Of a DNA stretch of 64,000 nt, positions 8,981 to 19,800 are shown one piece after another. Source of the stretch: CAYVBE01 sp964448935 (GTDB taxonomy: Bacteria > Planctomycetota > Brocadiia > SM23-32); contig CAYVBE010000001.1 of the NCBI GenBank assembly GCA_964448935.1, positions 10,694-74,693 on the forward strand. Direction: 5' to 3'. A program made the position numbers and the translations under genes. The stretch's first letter is position 1, and each line of letters starts with the position of its first letter. The notes beneath the pieces are model-generated. The model saw only the letters and a program-made list of their open reading frames with translations. It made no database searches and was not told the origin of the DNA.

Positions 8981-9009
8981 TTGCAGCGCCGTCGGGACGC
9001 TGCTATGAT
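8981..9009 (+). promoter_or_regulatory. Sigma70-type promoter of the moxR cluster
   Basis: TTGCAG (8981-8986) and TATGAT (9004-9009) are separated by 17 bp. The predicted start near 9016 leaves a ~95-nt leader before the moxR ATG at 9111. No other promoter as good is visible through 22518, which supports one long transcript. Confidence 0.7.
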
Positions 9010-9110
9010 GGCGTGTGCTGTTTGGCAAGATGCGGGAAGGTGCGCGCAGGAGCGGCGTGCAGGAAGTGTCCCACACCTGGATGGTTTGCACGTGTTTCCG
9101 GAGGTGTCCG

Positions 9111-10160
9111 ATGAGTGACGACGAGGCGGGCCGTGATCCGGCTGCGGTGATTGACAAAGAGGACGACATCGAGACGGTCGAAGCGCTGGGCATGGCCTAC
9201 CGGAAGATGGCCGAACACCTCGGTCGTGTCATCGTCGGGCAGACAGACGTCATCGAGCAGGTGATGATCACCATGTTCTGCCGGGGGCACGCGCTGCTGG
9301 TCGGCGTGCCCGGCCTGGCGAAGACCCTGCTGGTGCGCACGCTGTCGGACCTGCTCGATCTGGAATTCAGCCGAATCCAGTTCACCCCGGACCTGATGCC
9401 CTCCGACATTACCGGCACGGACGTGCTGGAGGAGGACCGGACCTCGGGCAAGAGGTTCTTCCGCTTCGTGCACGGGCCGCTGTTCGCCAACATGATCCTG
9501 GCCGACGAGATCAACCGCACCCCGCCGAAGACCCAGGCCGCGCTGCTGCAGGCCATGCAGGAGCGGGAGGTGAGCGTGGGCGAGACGACCCACGACCTGC
9601 CCGCGCCGTTCGTGGTGCTGGCCACCCAGAACCCCATCGAGCAGGAGGGCACCTATCCACTGCCGGAGGCGCAGCTTGACCGGTTTATGCTCAAGATCAT
9701 GGTAGACTACCCCGACGCCCAGGAAGAGCTGGAGATCATGAAGCAGGTGACCGGCACGATGGAGCAGCGGCTGGAGCCGATCATCGGGGGAGAGGAGATC
9801 ATGCGGCTGCAGCACGTGGTGCGCCGCGTGCCGGTGGCCGAGCACGTCTTCGAGTACGCCCGCGCCCTGGTGCGTGCGTCCCGTCCCGGTGAGGAGGAGG
9901 CGCCCGATTTCGTCGAGGAACTGGTCGAATGGGGGGCCGGACCGCGTGCGAGCATCTTCCTGATCCTCACCGCCAAGGCCCGTGCCGTGCTCCACGGCCG
10001 CTATCACGCCACCACCGAGGACGTCCGCGCCCTGGCGCCGGCCGTGCTCCGACACCGGGTCATCACCACGTTCAACGCGGAGGCGGCCGGCCTGCGCTCG
10101 GACGACGTGGTCGAGCGCCTGTTGGAAGTCGTGCCCGAGCAGGCGGAACAGATCGTCTGA
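9111..10160 (+). CDS. MoxR-family AAA+ ATPase
   Basis: MoxR ATPases act as chaperone-like AAA+ rings that work with vWA-domain partners encoded beside them. The 349-residue protein has Walker A GVPGLAKT (K71), Walker B ILADEIN (D132, E133), sensor ATQNPIEQEGTYPLPEAQLDRF and a C-terminal lid. The ATG at 9111 is chosen because GGAGG lies seven bases upstream; the upstream open frame lacks homology. It begins a six-gene unit in which the next gene, a DUF58 vWA protein, follows after 32 bp. That pairing is the classic MoxR-DUF58 arrangement. Confidence 0.93.
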   Translation: MSDDEAGRDPAAVIDKEDDIETVEALGMAYRKMAEHLGRVIVGQTDVIEQVMITMFCRGHALLVGVPGLAKTLLVRTLSDLLDLEFSRIQFTPDLMPSDITGTDVLEEDRTSGKRFFRFVHGPLFANMILADEINRTPPKTQAALLQAMQEREVSVGETTHDLPAPFVVLATQNPIEQEGTYPLPEAQLDRFMLKIMVDYPDAQEELEIMKQVTGTMEQRLEPIIGGEEIMRLQHVVRRVPVAEHVFEYARALVRASRPGEEEAPDFVEELVEWGAGPRASIFLILTAKARAVLHGRYHATTEDVRALAPAVLRHRVITTFNAEAAGLRSDDVVERLLEVVPEQAEQIV

Positions 10161-10192
10161 TGCCACCCCAGCGTCCGTAAACGGAGCCACAC

Positions 10193-11131
10193 ATGCCGGA
10201 GCAGGCCGCACCGGAGTACGCACGCCTTCTGGACCCGGACACGCTGGCCAAGGTACACCGACTGGAGCTGGTGGCGCGGGGGACGGTCGAGGGGTTCGTC
10301 AGCGGCCGCCACCAGAGCGTCTATAAGGGCGCCTCCGTCGAGTTCGCCGAGCACCGCCAGTACGTGCCCGGGGATGACGTGAAGGGCCTGGACTGGCGCG
10401 TTTACGCCAGGACCGACCGCTACTACGTGAAACAGTTCATGGAGGAGACGAACCTGCGGGCCACCATGCTGGTGGACGCCTCCGGCTCGATGGGCTACAC
10501 CGGGGAGGAGGCGGCCCGGCACAACGGGACCCGCCTCAGCAAGCTGGAATACGCCAAGTACATGGCCGCCTCGCTGATGCACATGATGATCCACCAGCAG
10601 GACGCCGTGGGGCTGGTGACCTGCGACGTGGATGTCAGGAGATACATCCCCGCCCGCAGCCGCGTCACCCACCTGCGGACGATGCTGGAGGAACTGGTCG
10701 GCACCGAACCGGGTGAGGAGACGGCCCTGGCGCCGATCTTCCACGACATCGCGGAGAGAATACACCGGCGCGGACTGGTGATCATCATATCCGACCTGTT
10801 TGACGACGCGGAGGACATCCTCAAGGCCCTGCACCATTTCCGCTACCGCAAGCACGAGGTCATCGTCTTCCACGTGATGGCCCGTGAGGAACTCACCTTC
10901 CCCTTCCGCGGGCAGGCACGCTTCCGTGATCTGGAGGCCATGGCCCGCACGCTGCAGCTCGACGCCGGGGCGATCCGGGCCGAATACGTCGAGCGCGTGC
11001 GGGAGTTCGTGGGCCTCATGGAGCGCGGCTGCGGGCGGATGCAGGTGGATTATGTGCCCGTGTGCACGGAGGACCGCTTCGATGTCTCGTTGACCGAATA
11101 CCTCGCGCGTCGGAGGCGTCGGACCAGATGA
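10193..11131 (+). CDS. DUF58 domain-containing vWA-like protein
   Basis: This 312-residue cytosolic protein is of the DUF58 family, the usual partner of MoxR ATPases. The family signature is GRHQSVYKGASVEFAEHRQY followed by YVPGDDVKGLDWRVYARTDR. A vWA-like half follows with the metal site DASGSMGY (D95) and a later IIISDLFDD. There is no signal peptide or membrane segment. GGAG lies seven bases before the ATG. Its stop overlaps the start of the next gene (ATGA at 11128), implying coupled synthesis. The molecular role is unproven; by analogy it is an adaptor or client of the MoxR ring. Confidence 0.9.
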   Translation: MPEQAAPEYARLLDPDTLAKVHRLELVARGTVEGFVSGRHQSVYKGASVEFAEHRQYVPGDDVKGLDWRVYARTDRYYVKQFMEETNLRATMLVDASGSMGYTGEEAARHNGTRLSKLEYAKYMAASLMHMMIHQQDAVGLVTCDVDVRRYIPARSRVTHLRTMLEELVGTEPGEETALAPIFHDIAERIHRRGLVIIISDLFDDAEDILKALHHFRYRKHEVIVFHVMAREELTFPFRGQARFRDLEAMARTLQLDAGAIRAEYVERVREFVGLMERGCGRMQVDYVPVCTEDRFDVSLTEYLARRRRRTR

Positions 11132-13659
11132 CGTTTCTCAATCCCGCCATACTGATCGGACTGGTCGCGGTCTCCATACCCATCATCATCCACCTGCTGC
11201 ACCGGCGCAACGCCAAGATGGTAGACTGGGCCGCGATGCGCTTTCTGCGCGACAGCCTGGCGGCGCGGAACCGGCGCATACTGCTGGAGGAGATGCTGTT
11301 GATGGCGCTGCGGTGCGTGGCGGTGGCGCTGCTTGTGATGGCGGCGGCGCGGCCGTTCCTGCCGGCGCAGTCGGCCATCCCCTGGATGGCGGTGCTGCCG
11401 GCGGCTCTGGCGGGCGCGGCGTGCGCGGGTGTGGGCACGGTCATGTGGTCGCACAGGCGGGCCGCGTGGCTGCTCATCGGGCTGGCGGTGCTGCTGCTGG
11501 GCGGCTCGGCGGGTTCCGCCGTGGCCGCGCACTTTCTGCAGGACGATCGCTGGTCTTCCGGCACGGAGGCCCGGGACATCGCCCTGGTCATTGACGGTTC
11601 CATGTCCATGTCCCTCAAGGTGGACGGGCGCACCAACTTCCAGCGCGCACTGAACGAGGCGGCGGTCCTGATCAAGCGGAGCCGGCCCGACGACGCCTTC
11701 TGCGTCATCGAGGCGGGCGCGCTGCCCATTGCCGCCACCAGCGGCCCCATACGCGACCGCGAAAAGCTGCGGGAGGCCCTGGGCGGCCTCCAGCCCACGG
11801 GCGGCTCGATGGACCTGCTGAAGAACCTGACCTTCGCGGCCGCCAGGCTCCTGGAGGGGCAGAACCCCGGCAAGGAGATCGTGCTGCTGACCGACGGGCA
11901 GCAGGTGGGCTGGTCGCTGGACAACCGCGCGCGGTGGCAGTTCCTGGCCTCGACGCTGGACCGGTTCGGCGAACGGCCCGGGATAGTCTGTCGCACCTTC
12001 CCGCTGCCCACGGAGTGCCACAACTGTGCCGTGGGCGACGCCACGCGCTCGCGCCGCGTCGTGGGCATGGACCGGCCTGTGCACATGGGGTTCCAGGTGC
12101 TGAACGCCGGCACCGGGCGGAGCGGCCGGCTGGTGCTCAGGCTCAGCGTGGACGACGCACCGGCGCGCTCGCGCCAGCTGGCCCCCATGCGGCCGGGCGC
12201 GTCCGAGGAGATCGAGTTCGCCCATCGGTTTCTCAGGCCCGGGGCGCACGTGGTGCGCGCCGCGCTGGCCGGGCGGGACCAACTGCGGGGGGACGACGAG
12301 GCGGCGTTCGTGGTCAACGTTCTGGAAAGTCTGCCCGTGCTGATTGTCGAAGGCGCCCCGACGGGACGGCCCCTGGCCGGGGCGGCCTCGTTCATGGACG
12401 TGGCCCTGGCGCCGATGCCCGGCGAAGAGGGTGAGGAGGAGGCGGGCAGAAGGGCCGGGGAGTTCGTTGACACGACCGTGGTTCCGATCACGGAAATCGC
12501 CCGGGTCCGCAATCTGGCGGACTATTCGGTGGTCATTCTGGCCGACGTGCCCAGGCTGCCGGAGGAGACGGTCGGGCGCCTGCAGGTGTTCGTGCGCGAG
12601 GGCGGCGGCCTTCTGGTGGCGCCCGGCCGCCGGGCCGACCGCGAGTTCTACAACGGATGGCAGGTGGACGAGGGCCGGCCGATGATGCCGGCGGTCCTGG
12701 TGGAAAGAAAGGATGTCGGCGAGGACGAAGAGCCCGTCACGCCCGCTGTGAAGACCATCAGCCATCCCGCGCTTTCGCTGGTGGCCGACACCGACCGATC
12801 GGACCTGGGCTCGGCGGTCATCCGGTCCTACTGGCGGCTGCACGCGGACGAAAGCCATGGAAAGGTCATCAGGGCCGCCGCCCTGAGCAACGGGGAACCG
12901 TTCGTGATCGAGGGCAAGGTGGGCAGGGGACGGGTGCTGATGACTGCGCTGTCGCTGGACCACCGGGACAGCTCGCTGCCCACCCTGCACTGCTATGTGC
13001 CGATGGTCCATGAGCTGGTTTACCACCTGGCCGCTCCGCGGCTGCCGCAGCTCAACGTCAGCCCGGGGTCGCCGGTCAGCTTCCCGCTGTCGGAGCAGAT
13101 GGCGGCCGAGGTGTTCGGGTCGGACGGGCCGTCGCAGGAGCGCTCGGTGGAGGTGCTCACGCCGTGGAACGCGGTGCGCTCCGGCGCGCTCCAGCCGGCG
13201 TCCGAGGGCTGGCGGCTGAGCTTCGCCGGCACGCGCGAGCCCGGGCTGTATCACTTCTCCTTGCCGCCTGCTCCGGGCAAGCAGAAGGCGACGCGCCTGC
13301 CGTTCACCGTGCCGCGTAAGCTGGAGGAGAGCCTGATCGCGTCGCTGTCCGAGCATGACCTGAAGATGCCGCGGGAATACGTGGAGCTGATGACGGCGGC
13401 AAGTTCGGAGGACCTGGTGGACGTCATATCCGGAGACGTGCCCGGCCGAGAGATATGGAGGCGCCTGCTGTTCTGCGTCATCCTGGCCCTGCTGCTCGAG
13501 ATCGCGCTGTCCCGGTGGATAACCCTCACGCGCCGGACGCAACGCGTCCGGGAGGTCGAGTTCGGCCGGCAGGTGTCGGACCCGGAGACCCTCCGCGCGC
13601 GCTTCGAGCAGCAGCGCGCGGACGCCCTGGCTGAAGCGCGGGAAAGCGAAGAGAAATGA
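11128..13659 (+). CDS. BatA-like membrane vWA protein
   Basis: The 843-residue protein starts with the BatA-type N-terminal membrane domain: MTFLNPAILIGLVAVSIPII then HLLHRR, followed by hydrophobic segments around residues 55-75 and 85-140. A vWA domain begins at ~150 with a metal site DGSMSMS (D156) and continues to a VLLTDG strand near 255. The middle contains a GATase1-like fold (VVILADVPRLPEETVGRLQ), and a single helix near residues 775-800 anchors the C terminus. It overlaps the DUF58 gene and the next gene by four bases each. Homologues are annotated as aerotolerance-related Bat proteins, but that phenotype is only known in some species. Confidence 0.85.
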   Translation: MTFLNPAILIGLVAVSIPIIIHLLHRRNAKMVDWAAMRFLRDSLAARNRRILLEEMLLMALRCVAVALLVMAAARPFLPAQSAIPWMAVLPAALAGAACAGVGTVMWSHRRAAWLLIGLAVLLLGGSAGSAVAAHFLQDDRWSSGTEARDIALVIDGSMSMSLKVDGRTNFQRALNEAAVLIKRSRPDDAFCVIEAGALPIAATSGPIRDREKLREALGGLQPTGGSMDLLKNLTFAAARLLEGQNPGKEIVLLTDGQQVGWSLDNRARWQFLASTLDRFGERPGIVCRTFPLPTECHNCAVGDATRSRRVVGMDRPVHMGFQVLNAGTGRSGRLVLRLSVDDAPARSRQLAPMRPGASEEIEFAHRFLRPGAHVVRAALAGRDQLRGDDEAAFVVNVLESLPVLIVEGAPTGRPLAGAASFMDVALAPMPGEEGEEEAGRRAGEFVDTTVVPITEIARVRNLADYSVVILADVPRLPEETVGRLQVFVREGGGLLVAPGRRADREFYNGWQVDEGRPMMPAVLVERKDVGEDEEPVTPAVKTISHPALSLVADTDRSDLGSAVIRSYWRLHADESHGKVIRAAALSNGEPFVIEGKVGRGRVLMTALSLDHRDSSLPTLHCYVPMVHELVYHLAAPRLPQLNVSPGSPVSFPLSEQMAAEVFGSDGPSQERSVEVLTPWNAVRSGALQPASEGWRLSFAGTREPGLYHFSLPPAPGKQKATRLPFTVPRKLEESLIASLSEHDLKMPREYVELMTAASSEDLVDVISGDVPGREIWRRLLFCVILALLLEIALSRWITLTRRTQRVREVEFGRQVSDPETLRARFEQQRADALAEARESEEK

Positions 13660-16600
13660 CCTTAGCCGCAATAGATCAGACGCTGCTTCCGGCGGGCATC
13701 CCGGCGCCGCTCGTGTGGCTCGGGGCGGTCGTGGTGGCGGGCGCCTGGTACCGATCGCACCGGTCGCTGCGCCCGGAGGGCGGGCCGTGGTGGCGGGCGG
13801 GCCTGTTTGTGGCGGCCAGATTCCTGATCGGCTCGGCGGCCCTGCTGCTGATACTGGAAGGGATCGGGCGGCTGGGCGTGTTTTCCCTGGTCACCAACCT
13901 GCCGCTGTGGGCGTTTTGCCCGCTCGGAGCGGCGGGGGTGGAGGGCGTGGTGCTGCTGTACCGGGCGGAGCGCAGCCGCGTCTCGCCCACGGCGGGCCGG
14001 CTGCTCATGGCGCTCCGGGTGGTGCTGCTACTTCTGGTAATACTGATGCTGGCGCAGCCGGTGTTCGTGGAGGAGAACAGCCGCGAGTTGAAACGCACCG
14101 TGGCCGTGCTGCTGGACGATTCGCTGTCCATGCAGGTTCCCGATACTCACCTGGCGCCGTGGGAGAAGGTGCGGCTGGTGGAGGCCCTCGGGGCGTTGCC
14201 GGCCGAGCGGCCGGTGCAGTTGGAGGAGGTGCAGTGGGTGCTGGGAGAGCTGGCGGACCGAGTGGCCACCCAGGCCGAGTGGCTGGGTATGGCGGGCGGC
14301 CTGAAGCCCGAGGTGTTGGTGGAGCACCTGCGCGACCGCGCGAAGGACCTTCGCACCACGATCGCCGACGTGCGTCGGGAACTGCGCGCCCAGGGCGACA
14401 GGCTGTCGAAGGCATCGGAGACCGCTCAGTCCGCCGGGGACGAGATCAGGGCGTCGCTGAAGACTCTCGCCGAGGGGATGGAGCAGCAGGTCCACGCGCT
14501 CCTGGAGGCGGCAAAGGACCTGCTGTCCCGAGAGCCGGCGGAACTGGCCAGGCGCCACACGGAGCTTCTGCAGAAGCTGCAGAGCGCCGCCATCGCGCTG
14601 GACGCCCTGGCACAGCAGGTGAAGGGCCATGCGCGAGAGGTGGACGCCGCCTTCTACGCGGCCCTGCCGGCCGAGCAGCGCGAAGCGGTGGACAGCATGG
14701 CGGGAATGACCCGCCTGCAACTGGCTCGGCGCCTGCTGCTGCCGCAGGAGGACGGCGAAACGGACGAGGCAAAGGCGGAGACACTCCTCGACCTGGTGGT
14801 GCCGCAGTACGGGCTCAAGGCGTACCGCTTCGCGGAGGAGGCGACGGAGATGCGGCTGCACCGCCCCGCCGAGGGTGAGGGCGATGGGGAGGACTCACCG
14901 GAAGCGCCCCGGACGCTGGAGGCGGGACGGGCGGACAGCACGGATTTCGCGGCCGCCGTTGACCGGGTGCTCAGGGACCTGCCGGCGGAGAGGCTGGCGG
15001 GGATCATGTTCCTGACCGACGGCCGCCACAACGCGTCCGCTTCGGCCGAAGCGGCGGCCCGGCAGGCGGGAACGGCGGGCCTGCGCATCCTGCCCGTGAT
15101 GTTCGGCGCGACGGCCCCGCCACGTGACGCGGCGGTGGTCAGCCTGGACGTGCCGGACGTCGTGTATGAGAAGGACACCGTGTACATCGGGGCCGATGTG
15201 AAGCTGGATGGGCTGGCCGGAAAGACGGCCACGTTGACCCTCCGGCGGACAGGGGAGGAGCAACCGCTGGCGACAAGGACCATAGACGTCGTGCGTGACC
15301 GGCACCGCGAAAAGGTGGAACTGAGCTACACCCCGGAGGAGGCCGGAATACAGAATTTCGAAGTGGCGCTGAACACCTTCGAGGACGAGGTGTTCAAGGA
15401 CAACAACCGCTGGCCGCTCAGCGTGCGGGTGAGCGAGGATAAGACCAGGCTGCTGGTTATCGAGGGCTACCCGCGCTGGGAATTCCGCTACCTGAAGAAT
15501 CTGTTCGCGAACCGTGACCAGTCGGTCCATCTGCAGTACGTGCTGTTCCGGCGGGACAAGGTCGGCGGCACCCAAGAGCTGCCCGAGATACCGGCCTCGG
15601 CCACGCGCGAGGAGGCCCAGGCCACCGCGCTGCCCCGCGACGAGATGGAGTGGCTAAAGTTCGACGTTATTGTCCTGGGCGACGTGCCGCCGGACCAGTT
15701 CGATGCCGCGGACCTGGATGCGCTGCGGCGTTTCGTGGAGGACCGGGGCGGCGTGCTCGTGGTCTTAGCCGGGCCCCGACACATGCCGCACGATTACACC
15801 GGCACGGTGCTGGAGAGCATCGTGCCCGTCCGCATAGACCGCAGCCAAGAGAAGGACGTTCTGGACGTTGCGGACAAGGGATATCACATCCGCCTCAGCC
15901 CAGAAGGGCGGCAGAGCGTCGTCATGCGCCAGAGCCTGAACCCGGAGGCGAACCTGGAGACCTGGCGCGGCTTCCCGCCGATCTACTGGCGCCATCCGCT
16001 GGTGAGCGCCAAACCCGGCGCCCGGGTCCTGGGATACGCCGTCGAGGCGACGGACGATGAGGATGAGTTGGCGGACGCAGGCGCGGACAATCCGGGCCAC
16101 ACGCCCGTGCTGGCCAGAGAAGCGCCGCTGATTCTGCTGCAACAGGTTTCTCTGGGACGGGTTATGATGCTGTGCTTCGACCGCACCTGGCGGCTGCGCT
16201 ACCGCGCCGGGGACGAACACCACCACAAATTCTGGGGCCAGGTCATGCGCTGGGCGACCGCCGGCAAGCTGGCCGCCGGAACGAACCTGGTCAAGCTGGG
16301 AACGGACAGGGCGCGCTACGCCCCCGGCTCCACGGTCACGGTGCGGGCCAGGATATTGGAGACCGACCTGTCGCCCGTCGCGAATGCCGAGGTAGCGGTC
16401 AACGTCTACCGGGGCGAGGAGCTGACGGAGCGGAAGGTGCTGCAGTACCTGTCGGACTCGCCCGGCATCTACGAGTGCCAGTTGGAGGCACCCCGTTCCG
16501 GGTCCTACCGTGTGGAACTCGATGCGCCGCGCGCGCGGTCCATACTGGCCTCGGAGGGCGCGGAGCAGGTGGTGGCGGAGTTTGCGGTGGACCCGGCCAT

Positions 16601-16844
16601 GTCGCCGGAGAAGGTGGAACTGAGTCCGGACGGGGCGCTGTTGGAGCGGCTGGCGGAGTTGAGCGGGGGGGACGTGGCGGCTCCCTGGGAAGTGGGCCGT
16701 CTCCTTGAGCTTCTGGCTCCCAGCGTCTATGTTCAAGAGGAGCGGCGCGAATATCCTCTGTGGAATTCCTGGCCGTTCTTGCTCGCCATTATAGGGGTCG
16801 CCACGGCGGAATGGCTGCTTCGTAGAAGGAGCGCGTTACCATGA
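13656..16844 (+). CDS. Large membrane vWA / GATase-like protein with helical insertion
   Basis: This 1062-residue protein has four predicted membrane helices in the first ~135 residues. It then has a vWA-like start LLDDSLSMQVPD (metal site near 150), whose second half (LAGIMFLTDGRHNASA) appears only near residue 450. The ~280 residues between are helical and charged. Beyond are an Ig-like strand region, a GATase1-like segment (VIVLGDVPPDQFDAADLDA), a beta-rich domain and a final anchor helix near 1035-1055. It overlaps both neighbours by ATGA. No catalytic function can be read; it is probably a structural part of an envelope complex handled by MoxR. Confidence 0.75.
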   Translation: MTLAAIDQTLLPAGIPAPLVWLGAVVVAGAWYRSHRSLRPEGGPWWRAGLFVAARFLIGSAALLLILEGIGRLGVFSLVTNLPLWAFCPLGAAGVEGVVLLYRAERSRVSPTAGRLLMALRVVLLLLVILMLAQPVFVEENSRELKRTVAVLLDDSLSMQVPDTHLAPWEKVRLVEALGALPAERPVQLEEVQWVLGELADRVATQAEWLGMAGGLKPEVLVEHLRDRAKDLRTTIADVRRELRAQGDRLSKASETAQSAGDEIRASLKTLAEGMEQQVHALLEAAKDLLSREPAELARRHTELLQKLQSAAIALDALAQQVKGHAREVDAAFYAALPAEQREAVDSMAGMTRLQLARRLLLPQEDGETDEAKAETLLDLVVPQYGLKAYRFAEEATEMRLHRPAEGEGDGEDSPEAPRTLEAGRADSTDFAAAVDRVLRDLPAERLAGIMFLTDGRHNASASAEAAARQAGTAGLRILPVMFGATAPPRDAAVVSLDVPDVVYEKDTVYIGADVKLDGLAGKTATLTLRRTGEEQPLATRTIDVVRDRHREKVELSYTPEEAGIQNFEVALNTFEDEVFKDNNRWPLSVRVSEDKTRLLVIEGYPRWEFRYLKNLFANRDQSVHLQYVLFRRDKVGGTQELPEIPASATREEAQATALPRDEMEWLKFDVIVLGDVPPDQFDAADLDALRRFVEDRGGVLVVLAGPRHMPHDYTGTVLESIVPVRIDRSQEKDVLDVADKGYHIRLSPEGRQSVVMRQSLNPEANLETWRGFPPIYWRHPLVSAKPGARVLGYAVEATDDEDELADAGADNPGHTPVLAREAPLILLQQVSLGRVMMLCFDRTWRLRYRAGDEHHHKFWGQVMRWATAGKLAAGTNLVKLGTDRARYAPGSTVTVRARILETDLSPVANAEVAVNVYRGEELTERKVLQYLSDSPGIYECQLEAPRSGSYRVELDAPRARSILASEGAEQVVAEFAVDPAMSPEKVELSPDGALLERLAELSGGDVAAPWEVGRLLELLAPSVYVQEERREYPLWNSWPFLLAIIGVATAEWLLRRRSALP

Positions 16845-19800
16845 CCAGCGAAGCTGTTTCTGGGCCGGAAAGCACTGTCCCACGCACCATCGTCAGCGTG
16901 CTCAGAAGCGTTATCCGCCGCGTGCGATTCGTCATCGGACTGCGTGGCGTCTGCGTCGTCGCAACGGCCACACTGGCGGCCCTGCTGATCGTGATGGCCG
17001 TTGACCGGTCCATCGTGATCCTCGCGCAGTGGCCCCGGTGGATTCTGTCCCTCTGGGTGCTGGCCGTGGCGATCGGCAGCGCCGTGTTCTTCCTGATACG
17101 TCCCCTGGCGCATAGCTTCACCCTGCCCGGCATAGCGCGGGCGCTGGAGCTGCGCCACCCGGAGCTGCACGAACGCATAAGCTCCGCGGTGGAGCTGCTG
17201 GGAAGCCACGACCGGCCCGAGGTGCGGGGGTCGGAGGCGCTGATCGCCGCTCTGGCGGAGGAGGCCAGCCGGGACGTCAGGGAGCTTCGGCCCTCCCGCG
17301 AGGTCACCTTTCGGGCGGCGCGGCCTTTCCTGCTGGCCATGGCCGGGGCCCTGGCTATCATCGTCGGACTTCTGGCGTACTGGCCGGACCAGACGCGCCG
17401 GCTGCTGGCGCGCGCCGTGGCACCCTTCGCCAACCTGCCCAACGTCGCCGCCTATCAGTTGTCCGTGAGACCCGGCGACACCGTCAGCCTGCCGGATGAC
17501 GCCGTCCGCGTCGAGTTGGCGGTGTGCAACGACAGGGTCAACAAGGCCGTTCTGTACAGGGTGAGCCCGGATGGGCAGAGAGTGCGGTCCAATATGACCC
17601 GCATCGCGGACGGCGAGGAGGGGGCGCGGCGCTTCACGGTGACCTGTCCGCCCGCCCGCGCGGACTACCGCTACCGCGTCCGTGCGGCGGACGCCCTCAG
17701 CCGCTACTACAAGGTGCGCGTGGTGCCGCCGCCCGCCGTGGAGGGGCTGACGGTGCGCTACGACTATCCCGAATACGTCGGGCTGGAGCCGCGGGTCGTT
17801 GGGGGTTCGGACGGCGAGATAGAGGCCGTCGAGGGCAGCCGCGTGACCGTGACCGCCGCGCTGAACAAGACCGTCAGTAAGGCGTTGCTGATGGTGGATG
17901 ACTGGAAGGAGCCGGTGGCTGGGGGAACCGTGAAAGAGGACAGAGACGGCCGGGTGGCCTGCACGTTCGCCTTCGAATTGATGCCGGGGGTGGACGGCTC
18001 CTGGCGTATGGAAATCGCGGACGAGCACGGCTTCCGGAACGATCAGACCGAGTATCCCATCCGCGCCCTGCCGGACACCGCCCCCACGGTGCGCGTCGGG
18101 CACCCTGAGAAGAGGCGCATACGCTGCCGGCCCTCGGACCGCCTGCCGGTTACCTACGCGGCCGTGGACGATTTTGGACTGGGCAACATAGAGCTTCTGC
18201 TGAAGGCCGACGACGGCAAAGTGAGGTCCCGCGTGCTGCCGTTGCCCGAGGAGGACAGGGGACCGCCGCTCGGGACGAGCGGTCGAGAGACGCTGGATTT
18301 CGCCTCGCGGGCGTTCGAGGGCGTGTCAAAGCTGGAATTCCAGGTTGCCGCGCAGGACAGGCTGCCGGCGGAAGACGACGGTCCGCAGGAGGGGCTGTCC
18401 AGGGTGTTCACCGTGATTCTGCAGCGGGAGGCGCCATCCTATACCTCGCAGTTGTGGCAGGAGATATACCGCGAGATGAGCGTCGGCCTGGAGGAGGTGC
18501 TCGAGGAGCTGAAGGCGGCCAAAGAGCAATCCGCCGAGGCCCGCAAGTCTATGGCCGAAGAGTCCGAGGAGGCGGCGCAGAAGGCCGTGGAGAAGATGAA
18601 TGAACTGAGCGAGCATCTGACCGATGCAGACTCCACTGCCCGCGAACTGGCGGCCGAGATGCAGCCCGGTCCGTATCAGAGCGTGGCGGAGCGGCTGGAA
18701 GACGTGGCCGACGAGCACATCACCCCCGCCGGCGAAGCGGCGGACGAGATGAAGCTGAACGAGGATGCTGAACAGCGCGGCGAGCTGGCCGACGAGGTGG
18801 ACACGCACGTGGACGGCGCGATCGCGGCCATCGAGGAGATGCAGCAGGACGTGGAAGCCCTCACCGAGATGGGGGAGCGGCTGGAACGCCTGACGGAACT
18901 CACAGAGCGGGAGAAGGAGCTTGCACAGGCGCTGGAGGAAATGAGGGAAGATGCCGCTCAGGCTGCGATGTCGGAGGAGGGCTGGGAAGAGGCCCAGAGG
19001 GGACTGACCGATGAGGTGGGTCGCCTGCTGGAGGAGACCCCCGGCGGCCTGCAGGCCCAGGCCACACAGGACAGGCAGAGACTGAGCGACTACGCCGAAG
19101 AGGCGAAGCGCCTGAGCGAGCAGCAGGGGTCCCTGGCTGAAGATGCACAGCACGAGAGCGAACTGGCCGAGGTCGAGAAGGCGTTGGACGAGCTCGCCGA
19201 GAAGCAGCAGAAGCTGGCCGAGGATACCGGCGGGGAGAAACTGACGCGGGACCTGAAGCCACCGATGTCGGAGGTCTCGGACCGGATCAAGCAGCGCGAA
19301 CTGGAGCAGGCCCAGGAGGGACAGAAGGAGGCGGAGAAGGAGCTGCGAAACCGGGCAGACGCGCTCCAGCGCGAGCAGAAGACCGAGGACCTGCTGCCGG
19401 ACACGAAGAAGTTGGCTGAGGAGCAGCGGCACCTGGCGGACAAGGTCCAGAAGCTCCGGGACACCGCCGAACAGGTGGACGTTGCGAAAAAGGCCAAACC
19501 CCAGGCGGACAGGCTGGGGCGAGAGCAGGAGCAGCTCGCCCGGCGAGCCAAAAACCTGGAGGACAACGTGGCCAAAAACGAGGCCGCCGCGAAGCAGGGC
19601 AAGGCCAAACCGTCACAGGAGATGGACGCCGCCGCCCGGGAACTCAAGCAGGGCAAGGCGCAGGAAGCCTCTGCGGCTGCGCAGAAGGCGGCCGAAAAGG
19701 CGGAGGAGTTGACCCGACAGCTCCGCGAGGCTCAGAAGGCGGAGGGCGCCCAAGGCGTGGACAATTTGGCCAGAGAGGCCGACCGTATCGCCGATGCCCA

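Larger units (their letters stand above)
8711..9110. other. Divergent intergenic region rpsB / moxR
   Basis: This 400 bp spacer contains no convincing gene. It holds two divergent sigma70-like promoters, one for the rpsB operon and one for the moxR cluster, and a ~150-nt rpsB leader. Open frames that cross it on both strands are compositionally non-protein-like. Confidence 0.7.

Noticed and set aside
11050..13671. Long open frame (873 codons) on the minus strand opposite the BatA-like gene
   Set aside because: High-GC sequence gives long antisense frames; the translation is His/Arg/Pro-rich without any domain, while the plus strand has clear BatA and vWA motifs and overlapping neighbours.
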